Shown: one piece after another, positions 7,929 through 13,724 of the stretch
How the letters are laid out: each line of letters begins with the position of its first letter
Numbering within the stretch: the stretch's first letter is position 1
Assembly (NCBI GenBank): GCA_013298325.1
Contig: JAAFHJ010000052.1
Coordinates: 1 to 16,045 of the forward strand
Length of the DNA stretch: 16,045 nt
Source: Myxococcales bacterium
GTDB taxonomy: Bacteria; Myxococcota_A; Polyangia; Polyangiales; Polyangiaceae
Direction: 5' to 3'
Notes under the pieces: generated by a model
Database searches by the model: none
Told to the model about the DNA's origin: nothing
The model's input: the letters and a program-made list of their open reading frames with translations, nothing else
Program-made: the position numbers and the translations under genes

Positions 7929-8855
7929 TTGCTCACCGATCACGGCCGCCCCTCCCGGCTCTGGGCGGCGATCCTCGCGATCGTCTGCCCGGGCCTCGGC
8001 CATCGGTACCTCGGCCGCCCGTTTGTCGCGTTTGCGACGGCGGGCGTCGCCCTTTTGTTGCCTGCCCTCGTCCTTTTTCAATTTGCACAGGTTGTCGTCG
8101 CTGTAGGTCCGAAGTCCGCTTACCTGATGCTTTTTCTGGCACCGGGAATGATCGCGACGCTCTCCGTGATCGACCTGTTTACGCGCTGGGATGACGACCA
8201 GGACGAAGTTGCACCGTTTCTTCCGCTGCTCCTCCACGCAGGCCTTTTTGGCGTTGCAGCAGCGGCGCTCGCGCTCGCCGTCCCCAGCTATTTTGTGGAG
8301 CGCTACGTCGTCCCGTCGACGTCGATGCTCCCGCTCCTCCGCCCCGGTGACGAACTCCACGTCGACCGGCGGACGGCGGTCAGCGACCTCCGGCGTGGCG
8401 ACGTCGTCGTGCTCCGGGAGCCAGGACCACCGGGGGCGAAGGAGTCCTTTCTCGTAAAGAGAATCGTCGGTCTGCCGGGGGATACCATCGCCTTCGTTGG
8501 GCAGGAACTCGCGGAGAGTCCGAGAAAGATCAGCCATTGTCTCGGTGGCGGGACCGGCGGCAGGCTCGAATGCATCGACGACCGTTGCTGGGCCCTCCCG
8601 GCGCCGACCGCGGAGATTTCCGCGTTTCGGACCGCCTACGAAGTGGCGCCACCGCAGCTGTTCGTCGCGGGGGATCTTCGCGAAAACAGTGAAGATTCGA
8701 GGGCACGACTCCGACTCGGACTCCCGCCATTCGCCGTGGGGGACGTCGTCGGTCGCGTCATCGCCCATCGCGCGAAAGGGGGCGAGCTCGCCGCCATCGA
8801 CGTCGACGCCGCCGGGGAGCCGTACCGATGCAGCCCCACCGCAAACGCGAAGTAA
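7929..8855 (+). CDS. lepB: Signal peptidase I (S26) with extra N-terminal membrane region
   Basis: Type I signal peptidase cleaves signal peptides from exported proteins at the membrane. The catalytic Ser132 lies in PSTSMLPLLRPGD, the general-base Lys177 in LVKRIVGLPGD, and the conserved GDLRENSEDSR box follows near the C-terminus. Between the last two is a Cys-containing insert (HCLGGG...LECIDDRCWALP). Residues 1-120 hold several hydrophobic segments starting with LWAAILAIVCPGLGHRYLGRPF, more than the one or two usual anchors; this 'PGLGH.Y.G' opening is seen in other multi-pass proteins. The start is a TTG at 7929, 3 nt after the aldolase stop and without a clear ribosome binding site, so coupling to the aldolase is plausible. 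Confidence 0.88.
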   Translation: MLTDHGRPSRLWAAILAIVCPGLGHRYLGRPFVAFATAGVALLLPALVLFQFAQVVVAVGPKSAYLMLFLAPGMIATLSVIDLFTRWDDDQDEVAPFLPLLLHAGLFGVAAAALALAVPSYFVERYVVPSTSMLPLLRPGDELHVDRRTAVSDLRRGDVVVLREPGPPGAKESFLVKRIVGLPGDTIAFVGQELAESPRKISHCLGGGTGGRLECIDDRCWALPAPTAEISAFRTAYEVAPPQLFVAGDLRENSEDSRARLRLGLPPFAVGDVVGRVIAHRAKGGELAAIDVDAAGEPYRCSPTANAK

Positions 8856-8895
8856 GTGGGGCGGGCGCCCACGGTTCGGCTAAGGACCCGGGTCT

Positions 8896-9675
8896 GTGGC
8901 AGCGAAAAAATCGTCCGCGTCGTCGTCTTCGAAGGGCTCTGCCGCCGGTCTCGTGATCGGCGTCCTGGTCGGTCTCGGTCTCCTCGGTGGGGCCATCTAC
9001 GGGCTCGCGCGCCTGGAAAAAGGCTCGGCGGATGGGGGCGTCGGAAGCGCCTCCGCGAGCGCGAGCGCGGCACCGAGCGCCGCTCCAAGTGGGGCGCCCT
9101 CCGCGTCCTCGGTACCGGCACCGAGCGCGAGCACCAACGCGACTCCCGTGCAAGATGCAGCGATCGCCGATCTCGACGCGACCTCCGTGCAGGATGCATC
9201 GATCGAGGTCACCGATGCGGGGTCGACGGCAACCGCCACCGATGCCGCGACCGCAACGGGGGCAACCGCGACCTCGGATCGCGCGGCTGCTGCTGCCGGC
9301 GTGCGCGCCGAGCTCGAAACGACGAGCCCCACCGGCGGACTTGCGCGCGGCGAGCGCCCGGGGAAAGCGACGAAGGAGGCGATCGCCTTCGCCGAAGAGA
9401 TCTGCATTTCGGCGGCCCCCGGCGTCGCACGATGCGGAAGTCCGGAGAAAACCGTCGTTTCCGTCCATGCCCTCGAGCGTGACGGCTACAGCGGCCATGA
9501 AGCGCGCGTCGTCGCCCCGGCAGGCGCCAAGCCGAAAGACGGCGGCGCCGAGACCGATGCATGTATGGTGCAGGAAGTTCTAAAGGTGCTCGACACCCGG
9601 CTCGACGCCGACCGTGGCGCACTCACCGACCTCGAAGGGCGCGCCTTCTTCACCTGCACCTTCGGCGCCAAATAA
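8896..9675 (+). CDS. Membrane-anchored Ala/Ser/Pro-rich protein, hypothetical
   Basis: The 259-residue product has a Lys/Ser N-terminus, one membrane segment (about 16-38, AAGLVIGVLVGLGLLGGAIYG), a long low-complexity Ala/Ser/Pro/Thr linker to about residue 135, then a compact C-terminal domain of about 110 residues. That domain contains four cysteines (EEICIS, VARCGS, TDACMV, FFTCTF), which could form two disulfides outside the cytoplasm. The start is GTG 8896 with AAGGA nine bases upstream. The architecture suggests an envelope protein with the C-terminal domain held away from the membrane. No family was recognised. It is 3 nt from the next lipoprotein gene, so they are probably co-expressed. 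Confidence 0.8.
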   Translation: MAAKKSSASSSSKGSAAGLVIGVLVGLGLLGGAIYGLARLEKGSADGGVGSASASASAAPSAAPSGAPSASSVPAPSASTNATPVQDAAIADLDATSVQDASIEVTDAGSTATATDAATATGATATSDRAAAAAGVRAELETTSPTGGLARGERPGKATKEAIAFAEEICISAAPGVARCGSPEKTVVSVHALERDGYSGHEARVVAPAGAKPKDGGAETDACMVQEVLKVLDTRLDADRGALTDLEGRAFFTCTFGAK

Positions 9676-9678
9676 TTG

Positions 9679-10821
9679 ATGTTGCGCGAGTTTATCCGCT
9701 GCGCGCCGCTTATGGCCGTCGCCGCCTGCGGCCCTGCGGGCGCGAGTGGCCCCCGCGCACCTACGCATGCGCAGGTGCAGGAGACGCCAGCCACCGCGAG
9801 CCCTGCCGCCATTGAGGAGGCTTGGTTCTCCCTTGCGACCGCCGATTCAAACCTGGCAAAGCTGCACGGAATCCCCTTCCCCAATCCGCAAAGTGAGCGC
9901 CTTCTCTCCCTCGAACTGCTCGCCACAAACACCGATCTTGGGACGCTCGGCGGGCGCCCCGACCGCCTCTCCTTCGGCCTTCGCGGGCGCTCCCTCGACG
10001 CGGCCCAAGCGGCCCTAGGCGGAAAGCGTGCACCGGCCGTGGAGCAAGAAATTGCCATCGGTCGCGCGAACTTGGCCTGGGAGCGCGCAGCCCCGGAGGC
10101 GCTCGGGGTGCTCGTAGAGGCGCTTGTTGCCGTTGGAAATACGAGCACCGCCGAGGCCTCTATTCTGGATCGCTATCTGGGGGGGCGCCTCGCAAGTTTG
10201 GCGCCAGCGCTGAGGGCTCGCCAGGCCGATCGCTGGGACGCTTCTGCGATTGAAGCGGCTCTCGACGGCTTCGATGCCTTGATCGATACCGGCAAAGTTC
10301 CGGAGACGGCGCGGGCGGTCCTTGCGCTCCGCGACGAGGCGGAAAAGATCCGCATCGTGCCGACGGGGACGCGCACCGACCTCCTCGATGGGCGGATCGC
10401 CGCGGCATTTCCCGGGGAGACGGTCGGTACGGCGACGATGGCGCTCGACGGATCCCTGCCCGCACAAAATCAAAAAGTACGAACACTTCTCGCAGCCGCA
10501 GGCCCCACCAAAGAACGTGCATTTTGCACAAATGCCGGGGATACCTTGGTCTACGAGTTCTCCACGTTCCTGCCGCGGCCCCATCGGGAGGTGAGCACGA
10601 CGGCGATGACGGCCGAGGTGCTCGCGATCGTCGATCACGACCGCCGGAGCCTCGCCCGTTGGGGGCTGCGTGCGGCGATGGGGCGCGCGCTGCTGACCGA
10701 TCCGGCGCGGGAACCGGTGCTCCTGGCGACGCTTGCGCCGGCCGACCGGCACCGCATCCTTGCCCTCGTCGCCGCCGATCCGTTGCTGCCCCTTCGTGGC
10801 GTCCTCGACGCGCCTCGCTAG
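9679..10821 (+). CDS. Lipoprotein of unknown function
   Basis: The 380-residue protein has a short lipoprotein signal with lipobox AVAAC (Cys17). The rest is mostly alpha-helical by composition, rich in Ala/Leu/Arg, with segments such as IEEAWFSLATADSNLAKLHGIPF and ALGVLVEALVAVGNTSTAEASILDRYLGGRLASL. These look like repeated helices, but no named repeat was recognised. The start is ATG 9679 (a TTG directly precedes it), 3 nt after the previous stop. Probably exported and lipid-anchored, in one transcript with the Ala/Ser/Pro-rich anchored protein upstream. No function is assigned. Confidence 0.75.
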   Translation: MLREFIRCAPLMAVAACGPAGASGPRAPTHAQVQETPATASPAAIEEAWFSLATADSNLAKLHGIPFPNPQSERLLSLELLATNTDLGTLGGRPDRLSFGLRGRSLDAAQAALGGKRAPAVEQEIAIGRANLAWERAAPEALGVLVEALVAVGNTSTAEASILDRYLGGRLASLAPALRARQADRWDASAIEAALDGFDALIDTGKVPETARAVLALRDEAEKIRIVPTGTRTDLLDGRIAAAFPGETVGTATMALDGSLPAQNQKVRTLLAAAGPTKERAFCTNAGDTLVYEFSTFLPRPHREVSTTAMTAEVLAIVDHDRRSLARWGLRAAMGRALLTDPAREPVLLATLAPADRHRILALVAADPLLPLRGVLDAPR

Positions 10822-10898
10822 GAAAATTCGACGTCTTTGTTGCGTTGCGTCGTCGTTTTGCCCCTTTGCACCAAGTGCCGGGCGACTAAGCGGTGCCC

Positions 10899-11954
10899 AT
10901 GGATCTCTTCGGTCTCCTCTCCGATCATCAGTACGGTCAGGTCTTCGTTCAGGTCGACCCGGCGTCCGGGCTCCGCGCCATCATCGCGGTCCACGACAGC
11001 CGTCTCGGCCCCGCCCTCGGCGGTTGTCGGTTCATCCATTACGACCGCGACGAAGACGCGATGCGCGACGCCCTCCGCCTCGCCCGCGGCATGACCTACA
11101 AAGCAGCCATCAGCGGCCTGAACCACGGCGGCGGCAAGAGCGTCATCTTGAAGCCGCGCGGCGAGTTCGATCGCAAGGCGCTCTTCACGAGCTTCGGTCG
11201 CTTCCTGGAAGACCTCGGCGGCCACTACGTGACCGCGGAAGACTCGGGCACCTCCATGGAAGATATGGAGACGATTCGGGCAGTTACGAAGAATGTCACC
11301 GGCATCGATCCGAAGAACGGTGGCTCCGGCGACCCGTCCCCGTTCACCGCGCTCGGCGTCCGCCGCGGCCTCGAAGCCTGTGTAGAATACAAGCTTGGCC
11401 GCAAGAGCCTCGAAGGCGTCCACGTCGCGGTGAAGGGGGTCGGTCACGTCGGCTGGTATCTCTGCCGCGAACTCCACGCCCTCGGCGCCAAGCTCTCGGT
11501 CTCGGACATCGACGCCGCGCGCACCCAGGCGGCCGCCCAGGAATTCGGCGCCACCGTCGTCGACAACGACACCATCCACGCGCTCGGCTGCGACGTCTAC
11601 GCCCCCTGCGCGCTCGGCGCCGGCCTCAACGACGAGACGATCCCGGCCATCCAAGCGACGATCATCGCCGGCGCGGCGAACAACCAGCTCGCCGAGAGCC
11701 GCCACGGCGACGAGCTCCACAAGCGGGGAATCCTTTACGCCCCCGACTACGCCATCAACGCGGGCGGCCTTGTGAACGTCGCGGCGGAAGCGTCCGGCGC
11801 GTACAACGCGGATGCTTCGCGGGCGAAGGTGCTTACGATCTACGACACCCTCTTCACGATCGCCGAGCGCTCGGCAAAGACGAACATCCCGACCTGGAAG
11901 GTCTCCGACACGATGGCGGAAGAGCGTTTGGCCGCTGCAAGCAAGAAGAACTGA
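10899..11954 (+). CDS. ldh: Leucine dehydrogenase (Glu/Leu/Phe/Val dehydrogenase family)
   Basis: It is an NAD-dependent oxidative deaminase that converts leucine and other branched-chain amino acids to 2-oxo acids. The sequence follows Bacillus leucine dehydrogenase closely: SGLRAIIAVHDSRLGPALGG, Lys68 in GMTYK and Lys80 in GGGKS (the substrate-binding and catalytic lysines), TAED with Asp115, the Rossmann loop GVGHVG (180-185), CDVYAPCALGA and GAANNQLAE. The ATG at 10899 puts both lysines at the family numbers; a GTG at 10893 is also in frame. The length, 351 residues, is normal. Substrate preference among Leu, Val and Phe cannot be settled by eye. It ends at a strong terminator. In this lineage such enzymes may feed branched-chain fatty acid precursors (inference). 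Confidence 0.93.
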   Translation: MDLFGLLSDHQYGQVFVQVDPASGLRAIIAVHDSRLGPALGGCRFIHYDRDEDAMRDALRLARGMTYKAAISGLNHGGGKSVILKPRGEFDRKALFTSFGRFLEDLGGHYVTAEDSGTSMEDMETIRAVTKNVTGIDPKNGGSGDPSPFTALGVRRGLEACVEYKLGRKSLEGVHVAVKGVGHVGWYLCRELHALGAKLSVSDIDAARTQAAAQEFGATVVDNDTIHALGCDVYAPCALGAGLNDETIPAIQATIIAGAANNQLAESRHGDELHKRGILYAPDYAINAGGLVNVAAEASGAYNADASRAKVLTIYDTLFTIAERSAKTNIPTWKVSDTMAEERLAAASKKN

Positions 11955-11975
11955 CTTCGCCAATATAGCCCAAAG

Positions 11976-12013
11976 AAAAAGCCGCCCCGGGAATCCCGCG
12001 GGCGGCTTTTTTT
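11976..12013. terminator. Bidirectional intrinsic terminator
   Basis: AAAAAGCCGCC pairs with GGCGGCTTTTT over 11 bp, with a GC-rich inner part (CGGG/CCCG). A run of seven T follows on the plus strand and five T on the minus strand. It lies between the convergent leucine dehydrogenase and PH-domain-like genes and can serve both. Confidence 0.92.
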
Positions 12014-12091
12014 ATACGAATGATTCGACGCGAGTTGTTCTCAGGAAGCGACGTGGGACCCAGACAAGGCGTACAGGGACCCGAGATTCTT

Positions 12092-12736
12092 TCATGCCTC
12101 GTTCTTCCACTCGGCAGGGGCGATTTCGATTGCGGTGTTGCGGGTATCGAAATCGTCCGTGACAACACGGACCGCAGTGACGCGGAGGTGCGCGTTGGCC
12201 CGATCGCGGAGGAGCTGGTGGACGTCGTGCACGTGGGGAATGTGCACGAACTTTGGAGGTTTTGGTTGGCTACGGCGCACGGGAGGCGGGCCGAAGGTGA
12301 TCGTCCCGGTGCCGTCTGCGTGGTCTACGACGGTGGTGACGTCGGCGGAAAGCTCCAGGGAACGCGTCGCTTCCCCCTGTACGGCGATCAATGCGCGCGC
12401 ATTGGTAACCCCGTAGACGGTCCGCTTTCGCTTCCAGGCGTCGAAGAGGAACCGGCCGACGGCGGCGTAGGTAAAGGCGGCCACAAAAGGCAGGCCGAAC
12501 AACACCGTAAATAGAGCGCCTTTCCACAGAGCCTCGACCTCTCGAACCACGATGAGAACGGCTACGGACAGTGAAAAGGGGACCATGAACCAGTCGCTCG
12601 CCTCAAACAGAAGGCCGCCCCGCGGGCGCCCGACCCAGAGGAGTGTCTCCCCGGCGCCGAGCTCCCGTTTCAGGCGGGCCTGGGCTTCGGCGTCGAGAAG
12701 AACGGGGGCGGGCCCTTCGCGGTACGGATCGTCCAT
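12092..12736 (-). CDS. PH-domain-like membrane protein
   Basis: The 214-residue protein opens with a soluble segment (RLKRELGAGETLLWVGRPRGGLLF), then two membrane segments (about 48-66 and 73-95). A bacterial PH-like domain follows: WKRKRTVYGVTNARALIAVQG...SLELSADVTTVV and then GTGTITFGPP. This pattern, 'GE.LLW.GRP', two helices, then 'YGVTN.R.L', is typical of bacterial PH-domain membrane proteins of unknown function. The start ATG 12736 lies 51 nt downstream of the T-run that ends the Y RNA array, so read-through from the array is possible, but a link to Ro60 is not otherwise supported. Confidence 0.8.
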   Translation of the reverse strand: MDDPYREGPAPVLLDAEAQARLKRELGAGETLLWVGRPRGGLLFEASDWFMVPFSLSVAVLIVVREVEALWKGALFTVLFGLPFVAAFTYAAVGRFLFDAWKRKRTVYGVTNARALIAVQGEATRSLELSADVTTVVDHADGTGTITFGPPPVRRSQPKPPKFVHIPHVHDVHQLLRDRANAHLRVTAVRVVTDDFDTRNTAIEIAPAEWKNEA

Positions 12737-12787
12737 CGTGGGGAGCTAGTTCCCGTTTTTGAACAATAAGTGCAAGCGGTGCCTGCG

Positions 12788-12795
12788 AAAAAAAG
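12788..12795 (-). terminator. T-run ending the Y RNA array
   Basis: Directly after the discriminator base of Y7 the minus strand reads C and then seven T. With the stable T-arm and acceptor helix of Y7 just upstream, this can act as an intrinsic terminator for the array. No encoded CCA is present. Confidence 0.55.
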
Positions 12796-12931
12796 TGCAG
12801 CTGGCGGGGATCGAACCCGCGGCCTGGCGATTAAAAGTCGATAACCGTCCCTCTTCGACCCACACGCGAATGCGCATGGATAAGGGGTGAGAAACGGTGG
12901 TTTTCCTGCTCTGCCACTGAGCTACAGCTGC
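12796..12931 (-). ncRNA. Y RNA-like tRNA mimic Y7
   Basis: This 136-nt RNA has a 7-bp acceptor GCAGCUG/CAGCUGC with discriminator A, UA at positions 8-9, D-stem GCUC/GAGC with loop AGUGGCA, and T-arm GCGGG-UUCGAUC-CCCGC. The D-loop GG and T-loop UUC needed for a tRNA elbow are both present. The anticodon arm is split: GG after the D-arm, about 63 nt of insert, then CGA-CUUUUAA-UCGCC, which together make a perfect 5-bp stem with a 7-nt loop and a UUU (Lys-like) triplet. The insert is a long hairpin, outer stem CCGUUUCUC/GAGGGACGG and inner stem closed by an AUUC loop, and contains the motif GGGUCGAAG opposite CUUAUCC. A tRNA finder might call it tRNA-Lys with an intron; the Ro60 neighbour favours Y RNA. 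Confidence 0.75.
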
Positions 12932-12995
12932 GTGTATCTGCGTTTGTTCTGACTGCGTGGAACCTTGGCGCCTCCAAACAGGCAAGAACCTTCGA

Positions 12996-13001
12996 ATTAT
13001 A
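12996..13001 (-). promoter_or_regulatory. Candidate -10 box upstream of Y7
   Basis: The 88-nt spacer between Y6 and Y7, the longest in the array, contains a perfect TATAAT on the minus strand, about 65 nt before the Y7 5' end. No good -35 hexamer is at the right distance. Y6 itself ends in a T-run, so Y7 may need its own promoter. Confidence 0.35.
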
Positions 13002-13019
13002 TCCAAATACCAACGAAAA

Positions 13020-13153
13020 AAGTGGCGGCGGGTCTTTCACCCGCATCTCCGGGATGGAATCGGTAACCCTTCTTCTTCGGCCCCAACGAACCAGTCGTGG
13101 GACGAGGGATTGAAGAAGGTACACTCCCAGCGTGTTATTTACACTACGCCACC
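13020..13153 (-). ncRNA. Y RNA-like tRNA mimic Y6 (elbow-less type)
   Basis: This 134-nt RNA has acceptor GGUGGCG/CGCCACU (7 bp, the first a G-U), UA, D-stem GUGU/ACAC with a five-base loop AAAUA lacking GG, and T-arm GCGGG-UGAAAGA-CCCGC lacking the UUC of tRNA. It cannot form a normal elbow. The insert is a long hairpin with outer stem CCUUCUUC/GAAGAAGG, an inner stem CCCACGA/UCG-UUGGG, and the motif GGGCCGAAG opposite GUCC. A base stem CUGGG/CCCGG, or the shifted UGGGA/UCCCG, occupies the anticodon-stem place. It starts 2 nt after the end of Y5, so the two must be processed from one transcript. Five T follow its acceptor. Confidence 0.7.
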
Positions 13154-13155
13154 AG

Positions 13156-13280
13156 CACAGCGGGTGGGACTCGAACCCACGACCTGGCGTTCCTTAAACG
13201 ATAATCCTCTCCCATCGGCCCACCGGGGTGGACGAAAGTCGAAAGAAGATAACCCGCTCTTCCGTCTGAGCTACCGCTGC
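13156..13280 (-). ncRNA. Y RNA-like tRNA mimic Y5
   Basis: This 125-nt RNA has acceptor GCAGCGG/CCGCUGU (first pair G-U) with discriminator G, D-stem GCUC/GAGC with loop AGACGGAA containing GG, variable loop AGGUC and T-arm GUGGG-UUCGAGU-CCCAC, all canonical tRNA features. The anticodon arm is split as in Y7 and Y3: GG, about 53 nt of insert, then CGU-UUAAGGA-ACGCC. The innermost pair is U-A here and A-U in Y3 and Y7, a compensatory change supporting the stem. The insert stem is AUCUUCUUUC/GGGAGAGGAU (10 bp with wobbles) with inner CCACC/GGUGG overlapping the motif GGGCCGAUG. The apparent AAG triplet has A at position 34, unusual for a decoding tRNA. Confidence 0.75.
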
Positions 13281-13303
13281 AAAATCACGAATATCCTAAG
13301 GCA

Positions 13304-13370
13304 CTGTGACGGCGGGATTCGCACCCGCAACTGACCTTTCGGCCCATGATCAAAGTTTCACTACGTCACA
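13304..13370 (-). ncRNA. Minimal Y RNA-like tRNA mimic Y4
   Basis: At 67 nt this is the smallest member. It has acceptor UGUGACG/CGUCACA (7 bp) with discriminator G, UA, a very weak D-arm (AGU-GAA-ACU) and T-arm GCGGG-UGCGAAU-CCCGC with G in place of U55. The middle is a single short hairpin, either UGAUC/GGUCA or GGCC-GAAA-GGUC, that still contains the Ro60-type motif GGGCCGAAAGG. The outer insert stem and the anticodon-like arm of the other members are absent. It sits 19 nt after Y3 and 23 nt before Y5. Because it is short and two folds are possible, it could be a degraded copy; the intact acceptor and motif argue against that. Confidence 0.62.
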
Positions 13371-13389
13371 CGCATCCCCGGTTGGGGGG

Positions 13390-13525
13390 TGCAGCTAGCG
13401 GGATTCGAACCCGCGGCACGGCGATCCATATTCGATAACCGTCCCTCTTCGACCCACACGCGAACGCGCATGGATGAGGGGTGAGAAACGGTGTTTTTCC
13501 TGCTCTACCACTGAGCTACAGCCGC
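13390..13525 (-). ncRNA. Y RNA-like tRNA mimic Y3
   Basis: This 136-nt RNA is a close paralogue of Y7, with about 14 differences by hand count and no length change. Acceptor GCGGCUG/UAGCUGC forms 7 bp with two G-U pairs; discriminator A. D-stem GCUC/GAGC has loop AGUGGUA with GG, and the T-arm is GCGGG-UUCGAAU-CCCGC. The split anticodon arm is GG, insert, CGA-AUAUGGA-UCGCC. The insert keeps the 9-bp outer stem CCGUUUCUC/GAGGGACGG and motif GGGUCGAAG. The loop triplet AUG would be a His-type anticodon with A34, which is not used in normal bacterial tRNA-His, so decoding is unlikely. Confidence 0.75.
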
Positions 13526-13556
13526 TTGCGAAACATCACGAACGAGAACACGAAAG

Positions 13557-13723
13557 TCGTGGCGACGGGATTTTCACCCGCATTTCGGAGCCCCTTCGAT
13601 AAACCTCGCTCGTCGGCCCAACGAAGTTCTCGGATCCGGCTCTTCGCCGGGACGAGACGAACAATTGGGCAAGGTCTTGAGCGAGGACTCTTTCTCCGTG
13701 TACTAGAATTGTACGAAACCACG
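13557..13723 (-). ncRNA. Y RNA-like tRNA mimic Y2 (longest, elbow-less type)
   Basis: This 167-nt RNA is the longest member. Acceptor CGUGGUU/CGCCACG has five Watson-Crick pairs, one G-U and one mismatch; discriminator A. The D-stem GUAC/GUAC has loop AAUUCUA without GG, and the T-arm GCGGG-UGAAAAU-CCCGU lacks UUC. The base stem CGGAG/CUCCG takes the anticodon-stem position. The insert has an 8-bp stem CCUCGCUC/GAGCGAGG, then GCCCAA/UUGGGC that includes the motif GGGCCGACG, then an extended tip with CUCG/CGAG and CCGGC/GCCGG around a GAAGA loop. It starts 1 nt after Y1 ends, so the pair must be cut from one precursor. Confidence 0.68.
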
Positions 13724-13724
13724 G

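Noticed and set aside
10818..11963. 381-codon minus-strand frame
   Set aside because: Antisense to leucine dehydrogenase; rich in Gly/Val/Arg/Asp, typical of shadows of high-GC genes.
12796..12931. Group I or archaeal-type intron in the tRNA-like genes
   Set aside because: The inserts are only about 53-66 nt in the elements with a simple split arm, far too short for a group I intron, are placed in the anticodon stem rather than the loop, and show no clear bulge-helix-bulge at the junctions. Splicing is still listed as a test.
12957..13334. Plus-strand open frames across the array (also 13481-13807)
   Set aside because: They run antisense through the structured RNAs and repeat tRNA-derived peptides such as 'RVGLEPTTW' and 'PAGFAPASGAW', the usual artefact of translating tRNA T-arms.
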